From positions 124,001 to 188,000 of the forward strand of contig NZ_FNGY01000003.1 in assembly GCF_900103665.1 (NCBI RefSeq): a DNA stretch of 64,000 nucleotides. The letters run 5' to 3'. The notes below the pieces were generated by a model. The model made no database searches. It was not told the DNA's origin and worked only from the letters and a program-made list of their open reading frames with translations. Made by a program: the position numbers and the translations under genes. The stretch comes from Pedobacter steynii (lineage in GTDB: Bacteria > Bacteroidota > Bacteroidia > Sphingobacteriales > Sphingobacteriaceae). Shown here one piece after another: positions 45,446 to 55,296 of the stretch; the stretch's first letter is position 1; the number at the start of each line of letters is the position of its first letter.

Positions 45446-46243
45446 ATGGCCATTTTATTATCTTCCGGAAACTATTTCGGCATTGAGAAGAAGTTTAACG
45501 AACATCCTTTGTTCAAATTAAACCTGACCCACTATGCCCCTGCGGAACATATCCATGAGCATTACCATGAAAATGCTTACCTCAGCCTGCTGATCAAAGG
45601 GAATTATGAAGAAGTTAACAAACGTAACGACGGGATCATGAACCCGGGAGAAGTCATCCTCCGTCCTTCCGGTTACCGTCATGCGAATAGCTTTGGAAAA
45701 ACCGGTGGCAGCTGTATGAACATCGAGTTCAAAAAAGATGCCCTGGATGCTTATGGCCTCCGCGCTGTATTACCGGAGCTCGCCACCACTTACCAGGCAG
45801 GAGCGTTCAGCTATCTCTACAAATTGCTCTATTTTTTCAGCAACGATCTTGACCCTGAATTGTCAGAAGAATACATTTTCAACTGGCTGTCAGCACATCA
45901 GCATACGCCTGTCCCTTCCCGTCTGGTATGGCTTCCAAAGGTTAAAAAGATCCTGGAAACAGAACTGGAAACCCAACATACCATAGACAGCATTTCTGAA
46001 AGGGTCTTCGTGCACCCCATTTACCTGGCCAGGGCATTCCGGGAACGTGAAGGCCTCACGATAGGGGAATACAAACTTCAGATGCGCGTAAAAAAATCTA
46101 TGGAACTGCTGTTCAGTACAAAGCTCAGCATTTCTGAAATTGCCTATACTACAGGATTTTCTGATGCAGCTCATTTCATTAAATCCTTCCGCCTCTATTA
46201 CCCCGTTTCTCCTCATAAATTCCGTTCCGTATTAAAAGGTTAA
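45446..46243 (+). CDS. AraC-family transcription regulator
   Basis: 265 aa from the ATG at 45446 (MAILLSSGNYFGIEKKFNEH); a TTG start at 45425 lies inside a TATATTTG promoter element and is unlikely. A cupin-like ligand domain (1-150: HIHEHYHENAYLSLLIKGNY) precedes two HTH motifs (ISERVFVHPIYLARAFREREG; ISEIAYTTGFSDAAHFIKSF). It would sense a ligand of the receptor system and control the receptor gene before it. Confidence 0.9.
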   Translation: MAILLSSGNYFGIEKKFNEHPLFKLNLTHYAPAEHIHEHYHENAYLSLLIKGNYEEVNKRNDGIMNPGEVILRPSGYRHANSFGKTGGSCMNIEFKKDALDAYGLRAVLPELATTYQAGAFSYLYKLLYFFSNDLDPELSEEYIFNWLSAHQHTPVPSRLVWLPKVKKILETELETQHTIDSISERVFVHPIYLARAFREREGLTIGEYKLQMRVKKSMELLFSTKLSISEIAYTTGFSDAAHFIKSFRLYYPVSPHKFRSVLKG

Positions 46244-46294
46244 TCTGATACAATTTTCCTATAGCCGGCTTTGCTTCCTTTGTATAAAAAAACG

Positions 46295-48286
46295 ATGAAG
46301 TACAAAACCATATATATAGGCTTAGCTTACCTTTTAAGCTTCAACAGCATCAGCTACGGACAAAAAAACCTGCAGTACCGGATGGAGGTAAAAGCAGATT
46401 TAACAAAAGGAAGTTTTGCAGTTAAAGGGACCATGTCTTTTCTGACCGAAGCTTATTCGGCAGATTCCCTGCAAATCGTCATTACAAAAGGAGATACTGA
46501 ACCGGTGATCAGGTTATTGAATACCGATGTTAAGATCAGAAAAACAGATACCTCCAGAAATTCTTCCGGCGACATCGTTTATCAGCTCAGCTTTTCCAGA
46601 AACCTGGCCGCAGGCAGCCAGCTGAATTTTGATTTCCAATATGAACGCGGATCCCGACGCAGCTTCCAGTACTTCCTGGACAGCACTTTCTGTATGGCAG
46701 GCGGCTATGGTTCTGCCTGGTATCCACAGGTAAATTCCCTTGCAGAAGATGGCAGCAAAAAGTATACAAGAGGTACAGGAACCATCAGCGTTACCACTGC
46801 CTCCGGTCTTACCGCAGTGATGGCAGCCAGTACGTCAAAAGTGTTCACCAAAAACCCGGACAAAACGGTGGAGTTCAGCTATACCGAACCAGACATTTTC
46901 TCTTTATACATTGGAAATTACAACACTCATCCTTACAAAGGAATTGTCCCGTTTTATGCCTACACCCTTGCTGGCACCCCTTATAACGAGGAAGTACCGA
47001 TCAAATCAGAACAGGTCCTCTCCTTCCTCAGCACACAATTCGGCCCGTTAAAAATTCCAAGCTTCAGCATTATTGAATTTCCGGAACATGTGTCCGAGCA
47101 GACCGGAATTGGTGGGGCGAGTTTATTGGGTGGCATCCTGATGCCCAGCTCTGCCATCAGGAGATTTAACTATGCCTTGTTCGGCCACGAGCTTGCCCAT
47201 CAATGGTGGGGCAACCTCGTGATGGCAAAAGGAAACAAAGGGGAAGCCATCCTTTCGGAAGGAATGGCACAATATGGATCGCTGCAGGTGGTTCAGAAAT
47301 TTGATCCGCAACATGCCATGGATTACCGTAAAAAGGGTTATCCAGGTTACATCAATGACCAGTCCGGCTTTGGCTACCTGAAAAATGCGGCTGCAGGAAA
47401 TGACGAACCTTTAACCCGCCTAACGGGCAGTAATGATCACATCATTGCGGACAGTAAAGGTTTCCTCGTCCTGGAATTACTTTCGGAAACTGTAGGAAAG
47501 CAAAATTTCAACAAGGCAATGCATCAGATAACCTCCAGATACCAGTCGTCCGGCCTCCGCTGGGAAGATTTCACAAAAGAGATCAGTCTGGCCAACGGCA
47601 CTAACCTCGATTGGTTCTTTAAACAATGGTTCGAGCAGACCGGTGTTCCGGAATGGAAAACCTCCTGGCAGCAGCAACAAAACGAAGTCCGGCTAAACAT
47701 CACCCAACAAAACAACAGCTACCGCTTTCCGCTCAACCTGCTCATTACGTATGAAAGCGGAGAAAGCAGCCTTAAAAAAGTGGAGATCAGCCAACAAATC
47801 AGCCACCTTAAAATCCCGGTAAAGGGGGAAGTCAAATCCATCAAAACAGATCCTTATTTTCAGGTAATCCATTGGGAGGAGGAAATGAAACCCGAAGCAG
47901 TGGCGATGGCTAAAGTATCTGCAGTTCAAAAACTCAGGATAGAACAGAAATATGAAGCCGCCGAAAAATTAGCACTTTCATACATCGATACTTTATCAAA
48001 ATCCGACAAATACGGGGTTGAGTTTTCTCTTCTTTATATTTTAGGGCGCATGAAAGGGACTCAAAAGAAAAATGCTGAAGCCCTGGAATATTATATGAGG
48101 GCCACCAGATGCGCTTCAAGAACTACAGATTACCTTGCCTATACTTATTACAGAATTGCACAGCTTGCAGCAGAAAAGAAAGACCAGGAGTTGTTCAGCT
48201 GGGCGGTTCAGAATGCATTAAAAGCAGACGAAATCAACAACAATAACGACCATATCAGGACAATGACAGACCGTTTGGTTTTTTAG
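46295..48286 (+). CDS. M1 family zinc metallopeptidase (gluzincin)
   Basis: 663 aa from ATG 46295 with signal peptide MKYKTIYIGLAYLLSFNSIS (ends YGQ); a TTG at 46271 would add eight residues. Zinc site HELAHQWWG (about 304), distal Glu in SEGMAQY, and GxSS-like M1 fold N-terminus. An extra helical TPR-like tail (about 560-663) is present. Aminopeptidase-like activity in the periplasm or surface is likely. It ends 32 bases inside the convergent MutS-like gene. Confidence 0.88.
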   Translation: MKYKTIYIGLAYLLSFNSISYGQKNLQYRMEVKADLTKGSFAVKGTMSFLTEAYSADSLQIVITKGDTEPVIRLLNTDVKIRKTDTSRNSSGDIVYQLSFSRNLAAGSQLNFDFQYERGSRRSFQYFLDSTFCMAGGYGSAWYPQVNSLAEDGSKKYTRGTGTISVTTASGLTAVMAASTSKVFTKNPDKTVEFSYTEPDIFSLYIGNYNTHPYKGIVPFYAYTLAGTPYNEEVPIKSEQVLSFLSTQFGPLKIPSFSIIEFPEHVSEQTGIGGASLLGGILMPSSAIRRFNYALFGHELAHQWWGNLVMAKGNKGEAILSEGMAQYGSLQVVQKFDPQHAMDYRKKGYPGYINDQSGFGYLKNAAAGNDEPLTRLTGSNDHIIADSKGFLVLELLSETVGKQNFNKAMHQITSRYQSSGLRWEDFTKEISLANGTNLDWFFKQWFEQTGVPEWKTSWQQQQNEVRLNITQQNNSYRFPLNLLITYESGESSLKKVEISQQISHLKIPVKGEVKSIKTDPYFQVIHWEEEMKPEAVAMAKVSAVQKLRIEQKYEAAEKLALSYIDTLSKSDKYGVEFSLLYILGRMKGTQKKNAEALEYYMRATRCASRTTDYLAYTYYRIAQLAAEKKDQELFSWAVQNALKADEINNNNDHIRTMTDRLVF

Positions 48287-49616
48287 ATACCCGCCGGATG
48301 ATCTCAACGATCCCCTCCTGCTCAATGATGTACATGCCCAAACGTTCCTGAGAAACGCCTTCTTTTAGCTGATAGGTAAATACCGGTTTGCCCTCTTTAA
48401 AAAAGGTATCCATATATTTAAAAGAGATGTTTTCAAACTTACGGAGTTCATCGGCCAGTTCAACGATATGCGTGGAAATAAAAAAGATAGAATTATGGAC
48501 ATGTGAAAGTTCTGAGACAATTAACAAAGAAGCATCAAAAGCATCTTTTACATTCGTTCCTCTAAAGAGTTCATCAAAAATGATAAACATACGCTCCTGC
48601 TCCAGGAGCGTTGAAACCGCTTCTTTTACCCTTTTCACCTCGCTGTAATAATGACTCAGGCCCTGATTGAGGTTGTCCGGTAAATTAATCGTGGTCAGCA
48701 ATCCATTGAAAATCGTAGTTTCCATTTGTGCTGCAGGGACAGGAAAGCCAAGGTGTGACAAATAGATACTGAGTCCCAGTGATTTCAATAAAGAAGATTT
48801 CCCGGCCATATTTGATCCGGTCAGAAAAGTGATATTTTCTCCTTTTTCCAAAACAAGGTCATTCTTTACCGCGCGGTCAATCGACGGATGAAACAAGCCT
48901 TTTAAGCTGACCTTTACTTCATTAGCGCCGGAATAAACAGGAAAACTCAAACCTTTTTCGCGCGCTGTACCGGAGATGGTTTCAAAAGCATCCAATTCAT
49001 AAACGAGTGACAATAGTTCCTTAATTTCCGGTTTCAGTTTCCCACGACAAGCATAATCCAGTCTGTTGAGCTGATAAAACCGCAACTTCTTTCTATTCCA
49101 TCCCCTGGCCACCTTTAGCTTGTCGACCTCAAGAAGCTGTCCGATCCTTTGTCCTATTGCTTTCAGGTGTTCCGGAGCATCCTCAGCTACCAGGGTTTCT
49201 ACAAAACCGGAAAGATATTTTAATAAGCGGATCAAATGCAGCAGTCCGCTGCTGATGGTATAATAATCACTGCCCGACCGCTTTTGAATAAAATACACCA
49301 GGGCATCCAGGAGATTGTTTCTGGAACGGGCCTTATTAAACTTCAGGTAATGTTCGATCAGGTCCAGTTGCTCGGCTTTAACTTCCAAAACAATCTTTTT
49401 ATCATAGAAATACTGTATTGCCTCCTTCCGGCGATTCAAAAAATCAATATCGGAAGAGGGTTTCCCCATCATATCCCGGATCATTTCTTTCCCCCCAATC
49501 GTCTTTGTCCACCTGAACAACTGAACGACAGGATCTGAATCCGAAGAACTGGTAAATATATTCAAGTCCCTGTAGGATTGAACATCCATATTAAAATTCA
49601 TAATTCCTTCCGTCAA
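48255..49616 (-). CDS. MutS-family ATPase lacking mismatch-recognition domain
   Basis: 453 aa. A helical lever/clamp part (1-240) leads to the MutS ATPase: Walker A TGSNMAGKSSLLKSLG, Walker B IIFDELFRGTNVKD, and the ABC-type signature region between. The N-terminal mismatch-binding domain (F-x-E) is absent, so it is not the repair MutS; similar truncated members (MutS-like, Bacteroidota) have unclear roles. Its stop overlaps the end of the convergent M1 peptidase by 32 bases. The first residues may start at MNFNMDVQS. Confidence 0.8.
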   Translation of the reverse strand: MTEGIMNFNMDVQSYRDLNIFTSSSDSDPVVQLFRWTKTIGGKEMIRDMMGKPSSDIDFLNRRKEAIQYFYDKKIVLEVKAEQLDLIEHYLKFNKARSRNNLLDALVYFIQKRSGSDYYTISSGLLHLIRLLKYLSGFVETLVAEDAPEHLKAIGQRIGQLLEVDKLKVARGWNRKKLRFYQLNRLDYACRGKLKPEIKELLSLVYELDAFETISGTAREKGLSFPVYSGANEVKVSLKGLFHPSIDRAVKNDLVLEKGENITFLTGSNMAGKSSLLKSLGLSIYLSHLGFPVPAAQMETTIFNGLLTTINLPDNLNQGLSHYYSEVKRVKEAVSTLLEQERMFIIFDELFRGTNVKDAFDASLLIVSELSHVHNSIFFISTHIVELADELRKFENISFKYMDTFFKEGKPVFTYQLKEGVSQERLGMYIIEQEGIVEIIRRVSKKPNGLSLS

Positions 49617-49769
49617 AACCTGTTGAAGATAATCAAAACATTGAAACTATTTCCACACAAGACATTTTGCCTCTATTATTTGCAACTGATGATTTATTAT
49701 ACCTGATTGCAAATTTTATTTGATATTTTGAATATGGTTTTAAATTACGCTACTCTTAAATAAATCGAA

Positions 49770-51260
49770 ATGACAACACGTACACTAAAGACACTCATTT
49801 CATTGTTATTCTCCTTGTTCTTTTCCTTAAACCTATTTGCTGACGAAGGCTTATCAGAGAAAGTAAAAAAGCTGCCACATCTCCCTGAAGCAGCAGCACA
49901 GGAATTGTTATATCAGCTCACCCAATCCTATATCCTCAAAGCAACCGATACAACCCATATTTCATCAGATAAAAAAACACTCCTGACTGCCCTGGCAGCA
50001 AGTAATATCTCCGATAAAAAAGCATTTGCTTATGAAATAGAAGGTGTAGCTGCAAAAAAACTAGGAAATTTGGATTTAGCAAAGCATTTTATTCTTCTTG
50101 CATTGAAAAAAACAAGTGAAGGAAAGCCACAGTTGCCGAGGCTATTGAGAATGCTTGCTTTCATTGAGACCGACCTCGAAAATTACATGGGAGCAATGGA
50201 AACTTACCTCATGGTTGGAAAGATCTTTAGAAAAAATCACGATACTACCCTTCTGGTCTTCAATTACAACAATATTGCAGACCTGTACATCAAAAACAAT
50301 CTCTACGATGAGGCCATAAACGCCCTGAATGAGGCAACAGCACTTTCCCTTAAACAGACCAAAACCTTTATTCCCAAAACCATTTATCAGAATAAAGCCA
50401 TCACTTATTTCTATCTGCAAAACCTGGATTCCCTGCAATTTTATACCCAAAAAGTACTCAAAGGAGAAAAGGGATCTCCGCAGTACGCGATTATGAAACA
50501 ACGGTTCAGGTGTATGGAACTCCTGCTTAAAAAAGACCCCACAGCCATAGATTCGATAAAACTGGTCCTGAAAAACTTCGGGAACGAAGACCACTATTTA
50601 ACCATCATCTACCTTGCCCGTGCCTACTTATTGTTCGACAAAACCTCAGAGGCTAAAGAACTAACCTTCAAACTTCTTGCTTCTCCGAACCTGAAAGATC
50701 CCGGATATACCAGAAGCATACTCTACGAGTTATTAGGCGATGCCTATCAGCAAGAAAAGAATTTCAAGTTGTCCTCCAGTTATTACGAGAAAGGACTGCG
50801 TCAGTCCTTCCTAAATTCTAAAAACATCATGAAAACAGGTAGCATCCTCACTTTTTTAAAATATGATGAGATTAAAAACAAGTATGTGATCGCCGAGGAG
50901 AATCTGAAAGCCAGAAAAAATCAGTTCATTTTATCGGGGATCATTGCGGCGATGATTATCATTACACTCGTCCTCCTCTATCGGTCAGTCAGAATGAAAA
51001 AGAAATACAACGAACTCATGTATAGTGAATTAAATAGAGAAATCTCATTTATAAACTCTCATGAAGTCAGAAGATATCTGAGTAATATCAAGGGCATCAT
51101 CATGGTAATTCGAATGAGCAAAAATAAAAAGAAAACTTATACAGAACTGGAAGAGGCACTTTTTGATTCTGCGGAGAACCTGGACAATTCCATCAAAAAC
51201 ATCGCCATTAAACTCCATGACCATACCGAAAGTACCTACCAGCACACCCGAGAACATTAG
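49770..51260 (+). CDS. TPR membrane protein ending in a DHp-like helix, no ATPase domain
   Basis: 496 aa: signal peptide (1-24, ends LFA), periplasmic TPR repeats (about 80-370: AKHFILLAL; NNIADLYIKNNLYDEAINAL; LYELLGDAYQQEKNFKL), one membrane helix (388-405, FILSGIIAAMIIITLVLLY), then a cytoplasmic coiled coil with ISFINSHEVRRYLSNIKGII (H431). This matches the DHp phosphorylation helix of TPR-type histidine kinases, but the protein stops after it: no HATPase. It is either a truncated kinase or a member of a family lacking ATPase. Confidence 0.75.
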   Translation: MTTRTLKTLISLLFSLFFSLNLFADEGLSEKVKKLPHLPEAAAQELLYQLTQSYILKATDTTHISSDKKTLLTALAASNISDKKAFAYEIEGVAAKKLGNLDLAKHFILLALKKTSEGKPQLPRLLRMLAFIETDLENYMGAMETYLMVGKIFRKNHDTTLLVFNYNNIADLYIKNNLYDEAINALNEATALSLKQTKTFIPKTIYQNKAITYFYLQNLDSLQFYTQKVLKGEKGSPQYAIMKQRFRCMELLLKKDPTAIDSIKLVLKNFGNEDHYLTIIYLARAYLLFDKTSEAKELTFKLLASPNLKDPGYTRSILYELLGDAYQQEKNFKLSSSYYEKGLRQSFLNSKNIMKTGSILTFLKYDEIKNKYVIAEENLKARKNQFILSGIIAAMIIITLVLLYRSVRMKKKYNELMYSELNREISFINSHEVRRYLSNIKGIIMVIRMSKNKKKTYTELEEALFDSAENLDNSIKNIAIKLHDHTESTYQHTREH

Positions 51261-51443
51261 CTTGTTCTTTTCCGTTCTTCATCATTTCCGAAATTACGGT
51301 CCTTTACATTCAGGTGATGGTTTCCAAAGTTGATTTCTTTACAATAAAGAAACCGGTTCGATTTTAATACAAAGACGTACGGCTTTTTACAAATTCGCGC
51401 ACAAGGAAGCACCATCACCTGATCATAAACAAATTAAGAAATG

Positions 51444-52964
51444 CTAGTCAGTAGAAGCTAAAATATCCTTAGCATCCTGATCTTCATAATTTGCAATCTG
51501 CTCATTCAATTGCTTTTTCATTTGAGCTGTAATCTTTTCATAACCAGGCACTCCATATAGGTTATTCAATTCGCCAGGATCTTTCTGCAAATCAAAAAGC
51601 TCCCAGCTATTCACGCGTTTATAGAAGCGGATCAATTTATATCTGCTGGTCCTGATACCAAAGTGTGGCGATACAGCATGTTCCCCATTTTCGTAATAAT
51701 GATAAAACATCACTTTTCTTCCGTTTTTGTTTTTATCCTTTAATTGAGGAAGCATTGATTTTCCTTGTACATCTTTGGGAATGGAAATCCCGGCAGCGTC
51801 CAACATCGTTGGGGCAATATCGAGATTCATCACGAAATCTTTTGAGACAGTGCCGGGCTTAATCACTCCGGGATATCGCATTACCATCGGTGTACGGAAA
51901 GATTCTTCATACATAAATCTTTTATCAAACCAGCCATGTTCTCCCAGGTAAAAGCCCTGATCAGACATATAAATTACGATGGTATTTTTAGTCAGTCCAT
52001 GTTGATCCAGATAATCCAGGGTTCTGCCAACATTCCGGTCCAAAGAAGCTGCGGTAGATAGATAATCACGCATATAATGCTGATATTTCCATTCAGTCAA
52101 TGCATTACCTGTCAGGTTCCTGGCCCTTAAATCAGCTGCTATAGGCTGATAATAAGCATCAAATTTCGCTCTTTGAGCAGGATTCATACGTTTCACCGAA
52201 CCTTCTCTGTCAGCCTCTTCTTCAAATCTGAACATCTTTAAATCATAGCCCATCAACATGGTTTTGGCGATACTCATATCCTGAACCTTCGCGGCCTCAC
52301 GGGTTTTATAGTTGTCATAGAAATTAGGAGGCAAAGGAAAAGTAACCTTATCAAACATGCCCATATCGGCAGTATCAGGCAACCAAACGCGGTGGGTGGC
52401 CTTATGACCAATCACCAGACAAAAAGGTTTCGACTGATCGCGTTTGTTCAACCATTCTTCCGCTACATCTTCCACCACATTAGTTACATAACCCTCGTAT
52501 CTTTTTTTACTGCCATCCTGCATCAGAAAATCCGGGTTATAATATTGGCCCTGATCCGGAAGAACCTGCCAATGGTCAAATCCCTGTGGAGTGGTTTCCA
52601 AATGCCATTTACCAATCCAGGCCGTTTGATAACCGCCATTTCTCAATTGCTTTACAAATGAATCCTGACTACCATCAAATTTGGAGTGTTCATTGTCTTT
52701 AAAACCATTTTTATGGCTGTATTTACCGGTTAAAATTACGGCCCTGCTAGGCCCGCAAATGGAGTTTGTTACGTATCCCTTATCAAAACGGACCCCTTCC
52801 CGCGCAATCCTGTCTATTGCCGGAGTCTTCATAAACTGACTACCATAAGCGCCTATGGCTTGAAAAGCATGGTCGTCTGAAACAATAATGATGATGTTGG
52901 GCTTCTGCTGTGCATAGCCCAACTGAGCACAAAGCAATAAGAAGAATACAGAAAGTTTTTTCAT
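51444..52964 (-). CDS. Sulfatase (type I, formylglycine-dependent)
   Basis: 506 aa, signal peptide 1-19 (GYAQ). Calcium and active-site residues are in IIIIVSDDHAFQAIG (Asp30-Asp31). The maturation motif C70-G-P-S-R74 (C-x-P-S-R) is present, followed by LTGKYSHKNGF. Metal site IVIYMSDQGFYLGEHGWFDK. Related to S1 sulfatases acting on N-acetylglucosamine-6-sulfate or similar; specificity not fixed by sequence alone. It needs a formylglycine-generating enzyme that is not in this window. It is the last gene of the SusC/SusD locus. Confidence 0.9.
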   Translation of the reverse strand: MKKLSVFFLLLCAQLGYAQQKPNIIIIVSDDHAFQAIGAYGSQFMKTPAIDRIAREGVRFDKGYVTNSICGPSRAVILTGKYSHKNGFKDNEHSKFDGSQDSFVKQLRNGGYQTAWIGKWHLETTPQGFDHWQVLPDQGQYYNPDFLMQDGSKKRYEGYVTNVVEDVAEEWLNKRDQSKPFCLVIGHKATHRVWLPDTADMGMFDKVTFPLPPNFYDNYKTREAAKVQDMSIAKTMLMGYDLKMFRFEEEADREGSVKRMNPAQRAKFDAYYQPIAADLRARNLTGNALTEWKYQHYMRDYLSTAASLDRNVGRTLDYLDQHGLTKNTIVIYMSDQGFYLGEHGWFDKRFMYEESFRTPMVMRYPGVIKPGTVSKDFVMNLDIAPTMLDAAGISIPKDVQGKSMLPQLKDKNKNGRKVMFYHYYENGEHAVSPHFGIRTSRYKLIRFYKRVNSWELFDLQKDPGELNNLYGVPGYEKITAQMKKQLNEQIANYEDQDAKDILASTD

Positions 52965-53023
52965 TTCGTGGTGTTAAATGTTAAAGTTTAATTTCAGGCG
53001 GTCTAACCCACCGCCTGAAAGGT

Positions 53024-53401
53024 TTATTTATCCTGATTGATGTTAAAGGTAACTGCCGGAAGATTAAAAGTAGGGTTTACCTTCAAAGAAACCAGCCTCG
53101 CTGCGCCACTTGTATTGGCCTTTATGGTAACCGGAAGCTTAAAATCACCGGAACCGTACATTCTCGTAATCGTTAGCAAATCCGCCTGGGCGGTGCTGAT
53201 CCACCAGCCATCGGTACCGGCGCTGATCAGAATATTCAGTTTTCCACCGATAGCAGGAACTGTAGCTACTCCGCCTTCCAGCGTGGCAGAAAAAGAACTA
53301 AGTTCAGGTTTTGGAGCAATATTTTCCTTTTTACAAGAGAGCGTCAGGCCAATGACCATGACAAACAGCAGTAGTTTTAGTTTATGATTTATTGTCTTCA
53401 T
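53024..53401 (-). CDS. BACON-like domain lipoprotein, 125 aa
   Basis: Signal peptide ends TLSCKK (lipobox Cys). The rest (GGKLNILISAGTDGWWISTA, then SGDFKLPVTIKANTSGAARL and FNINQDK) fits the BACON fold: GG opening, W strand, N-x-S-G-x-R pattern and closing Q. BACON-like proteins serve as spacers or mucin/glycan binders on surface proteins. It lies between SusD and the sulfatase and probably joins the surface glycan-binding set as a SusE-like part. Confidence 0.7.
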   Translation of the reverse strand: MKTINHKLKLLLFVMVIGLTLSCKKENIAPKPELSSFSATLEGGVATVPAIGGKLNILISAGTDGWWISTAQADLLTITRMYGSGDFKLPVTIKANTSGAARLVSLKVNPTFNLPAVTFNINQDK

Positions 53402-53422
53402 TCTTCTAGAGTTAAATTGTGA

Positions 53423-55285
53423 TTACCATCCTGGGTTCTGGATCCATTTGCCCCCCGTTAATTGCACCATTCGCTGTTGAATGGGTAGCAAATAATCCCT
53501 TTGCGGATTAAAACCGGAACCATTTGGAAGGATACTTTTGAAAGGATCTATATACCTAAGCCCATCGCCGGCATTGCCGTTCAGATAAAGATTGACAGAT
53601 TTACCGGCCGGGGCAGTATCGTAATACAACAACGAAGCGCCGTAGAATCCTCCGGTAACATTCTGACTTGTCATATCGCTGCCTACAAAAAGTGTCCCTA
53701 ACTGGCGTTTCCCAATCAACAACTCATCCGCAGCAGCCCAACGCATGATGTCATCCAGGCGCATACCTTCGGCGGCCAGCTCCACTCTCCGCTCTCTTCT
53801 TACGGCCTGGATGACACTGCCAAGGTTCCTGAAAGGATAACTTGCATCCGTATTGTATTCTCTATTGAAATCAACAGCTGGCATTCCGGCACGCGTTCTA
53901 AGTGGGTTTAACGCATTTGCGATGGAACCAGGATCTCCACCCAATTCTGCAACGGCCTCTGCATAGTTCAGCAATACCTCGGCATAGCGAAACACAATAG
54001 CAGGAGCCACACTTTTAAAATCGTCGGATACAGCGGCTGCATTGTTGTATTCCAAAAACTTATACAAAGGATAACCAGTCGTGCTTTTGTTAAAGCCGGT
54101 CTGGTTAATTGGCGGATAACCTGGTACCACTACACCTGGTTTTAACGGCTTGCCTGGTACGGCTATCGTTTGTCCCAAACGCGGGTCCCTCAGTAACGGG
54201 CTCAGTTCCTTCGCATAAATTTTTTGTGCATCTGCACGCTCAGTACCAAGAAAAGGCCTTCCGTCTCTGGTCAGATAATCATCTACCAGGGATAAAGTTA
54301 AGCCCAAGTCTGCCCCTCCTGTAGAGGTATATTTACTAACACTATGGGCAATATTTTCGTTGGCATTATATTTCTTCCAAAACAGGATTTCCGGATTCGC
54401 AGAAAGGTCTGTAGTCATAAACAGGTTCCCATAATCTTCCAATGGCTTACCGGTCGTGTAAACCGACCATTTGTTACCAGTCATTACTGCCGACGCGGCG
54501 TCACGTGCCTGTTCAAAATAGTTCTGAATCTTTTCCGCGCTGATATCTTTGGTAAAAAACGGATCATTTTTAGCCTTGTGATATTTCTCCCAGGTTGCTT
54601 CATACAGGGCTACTCTCGACTTAAAAGCCAATGCCACATCTTTATGAACGCGCATACTTGCGCTATTGGCAACCGAAGGCAATAAAGTTACAGCCTGATC
54701 CAGATCGGCCAAAACAGAATCTACGATTAAAGTTCTGGATGCCCTTGGTACTTCCATCACCTCCTTCTCTCCGGGTAATACCTGGTTCACCCAGGTCACC
54801 GCTCCGATTTTTTTCAACATCGCAAAATAATAGTAGGCTCTGAAAAACCTGGCTTCTCCTAAAAACTTATTGTTCTCTGCAGCATTTCCTTTTGCATTTT
54901 TAAAGTGCTCAAAGAAATAATTCAGGTTCCGTACCGCTACATATTCCTTAATCTCTGGTGCTGCACTCAGCGAGAACAGTCCGCTTGTCCGGGTGTTTAC
55001 GGCAGAGAAAATCATATTATCAGTTCCGGCATCATTAAAAGCAATTCCTGTACCACCAACGCCGGTTGGCTGCAGCGGGAAAGTTTCCGGATAAATCGAA
55101 GTTCCCTGATTCAGCTGGCTTCCCTGATAAAACTGGTTCATATACATTCTCAACTCGTTGGTAGAGGCGAGACTGTTGGTGGTACTTAAGGTATCCAGCG
55201 GTTCAAGATCAAGAAAGCTTTTCTTACAAGCAGAAAAAACAAACAGCAGGCCTAGTACAACGCATATATTTAAATTCTTTTTCAT
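53423..55285 (-). CDS. SusD/RagB-family outer-membrane lipoprotein
   Basis: 620 aa, lipobox FSACKKSFLDLEP (Cys20), followed by the SusD opening (FLDLEPLDTLS) and helical TPR-like region ARFFRAYYYFAMLKKIGAVT. The C-terminus NPQRDYLLPIQQRMVQL is the usual end (P..LLPIP). SusD caps the SusC channel and binds the glycan. It is 11 bases after the SusC gene and forms one transporter pair with it. Confidence 0.93.
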   Translation of the reverse strand: MKKNLNICVVLGLLFVFSACKKSFLDLEPLDTLSTTNSLASTNELRMYMNQFYQGSQLNQGTSIYPETFPLQPTGVGGTGIAFNDAGTDNMIFSAVNTRTSGLFSLSAAPEIKEYVAVRNLNYFFEHFKNAKGNAAENNKFLGEARFFRAYYYFAMLKKIGAVTWVNQVLPGEKEVMEVPRASRTLIVDSVLADLDQAVTLLPSVANSASMRVHKDVALAFKSRVALYEATWEKYHKAKNDPFFTKDISAEKIQNYFEQARDAASAVMTGNKWSVYTTGKPLEDYGNLFMTTDLSANPEILFWKKYNANENIAHSVSKYTSTGGADLGLTLSLVDDYLTRDGRPFLGTERADAQKIYAKELSPLLRDPRLGQTIAVPGKPLKPGVVVPGYPPINQTGFNKSTTGYPLYKFLEYNNAAAVSDDFKSVAPAIVFRYAEVLLNYAEAVAELGGDPGSIANALNPLRTRAGMPAVDFNREYNTDASYPFRNLGSVIQAVRRERRVELAAEGMRLDDIMRWAAADELLIGKRQLGTLFVGSDMTSQNVTGGFYGASLLYYDTAPAGKSVNLYLNGNAGDGLRYIDPFKSILPNGSGFNPQRDYLLPIQQRMVQLTGGKWIQNPGW

Positions 55286-55296
55286 TTTCTTATCTT

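Noticed and set aside
51336..51355. TTTCTTTA / TAAAGAAA hairpin behind the TPR gene
   Set aside because: Pure A/T stem with 3-base loop, too weak to be called a terminator.
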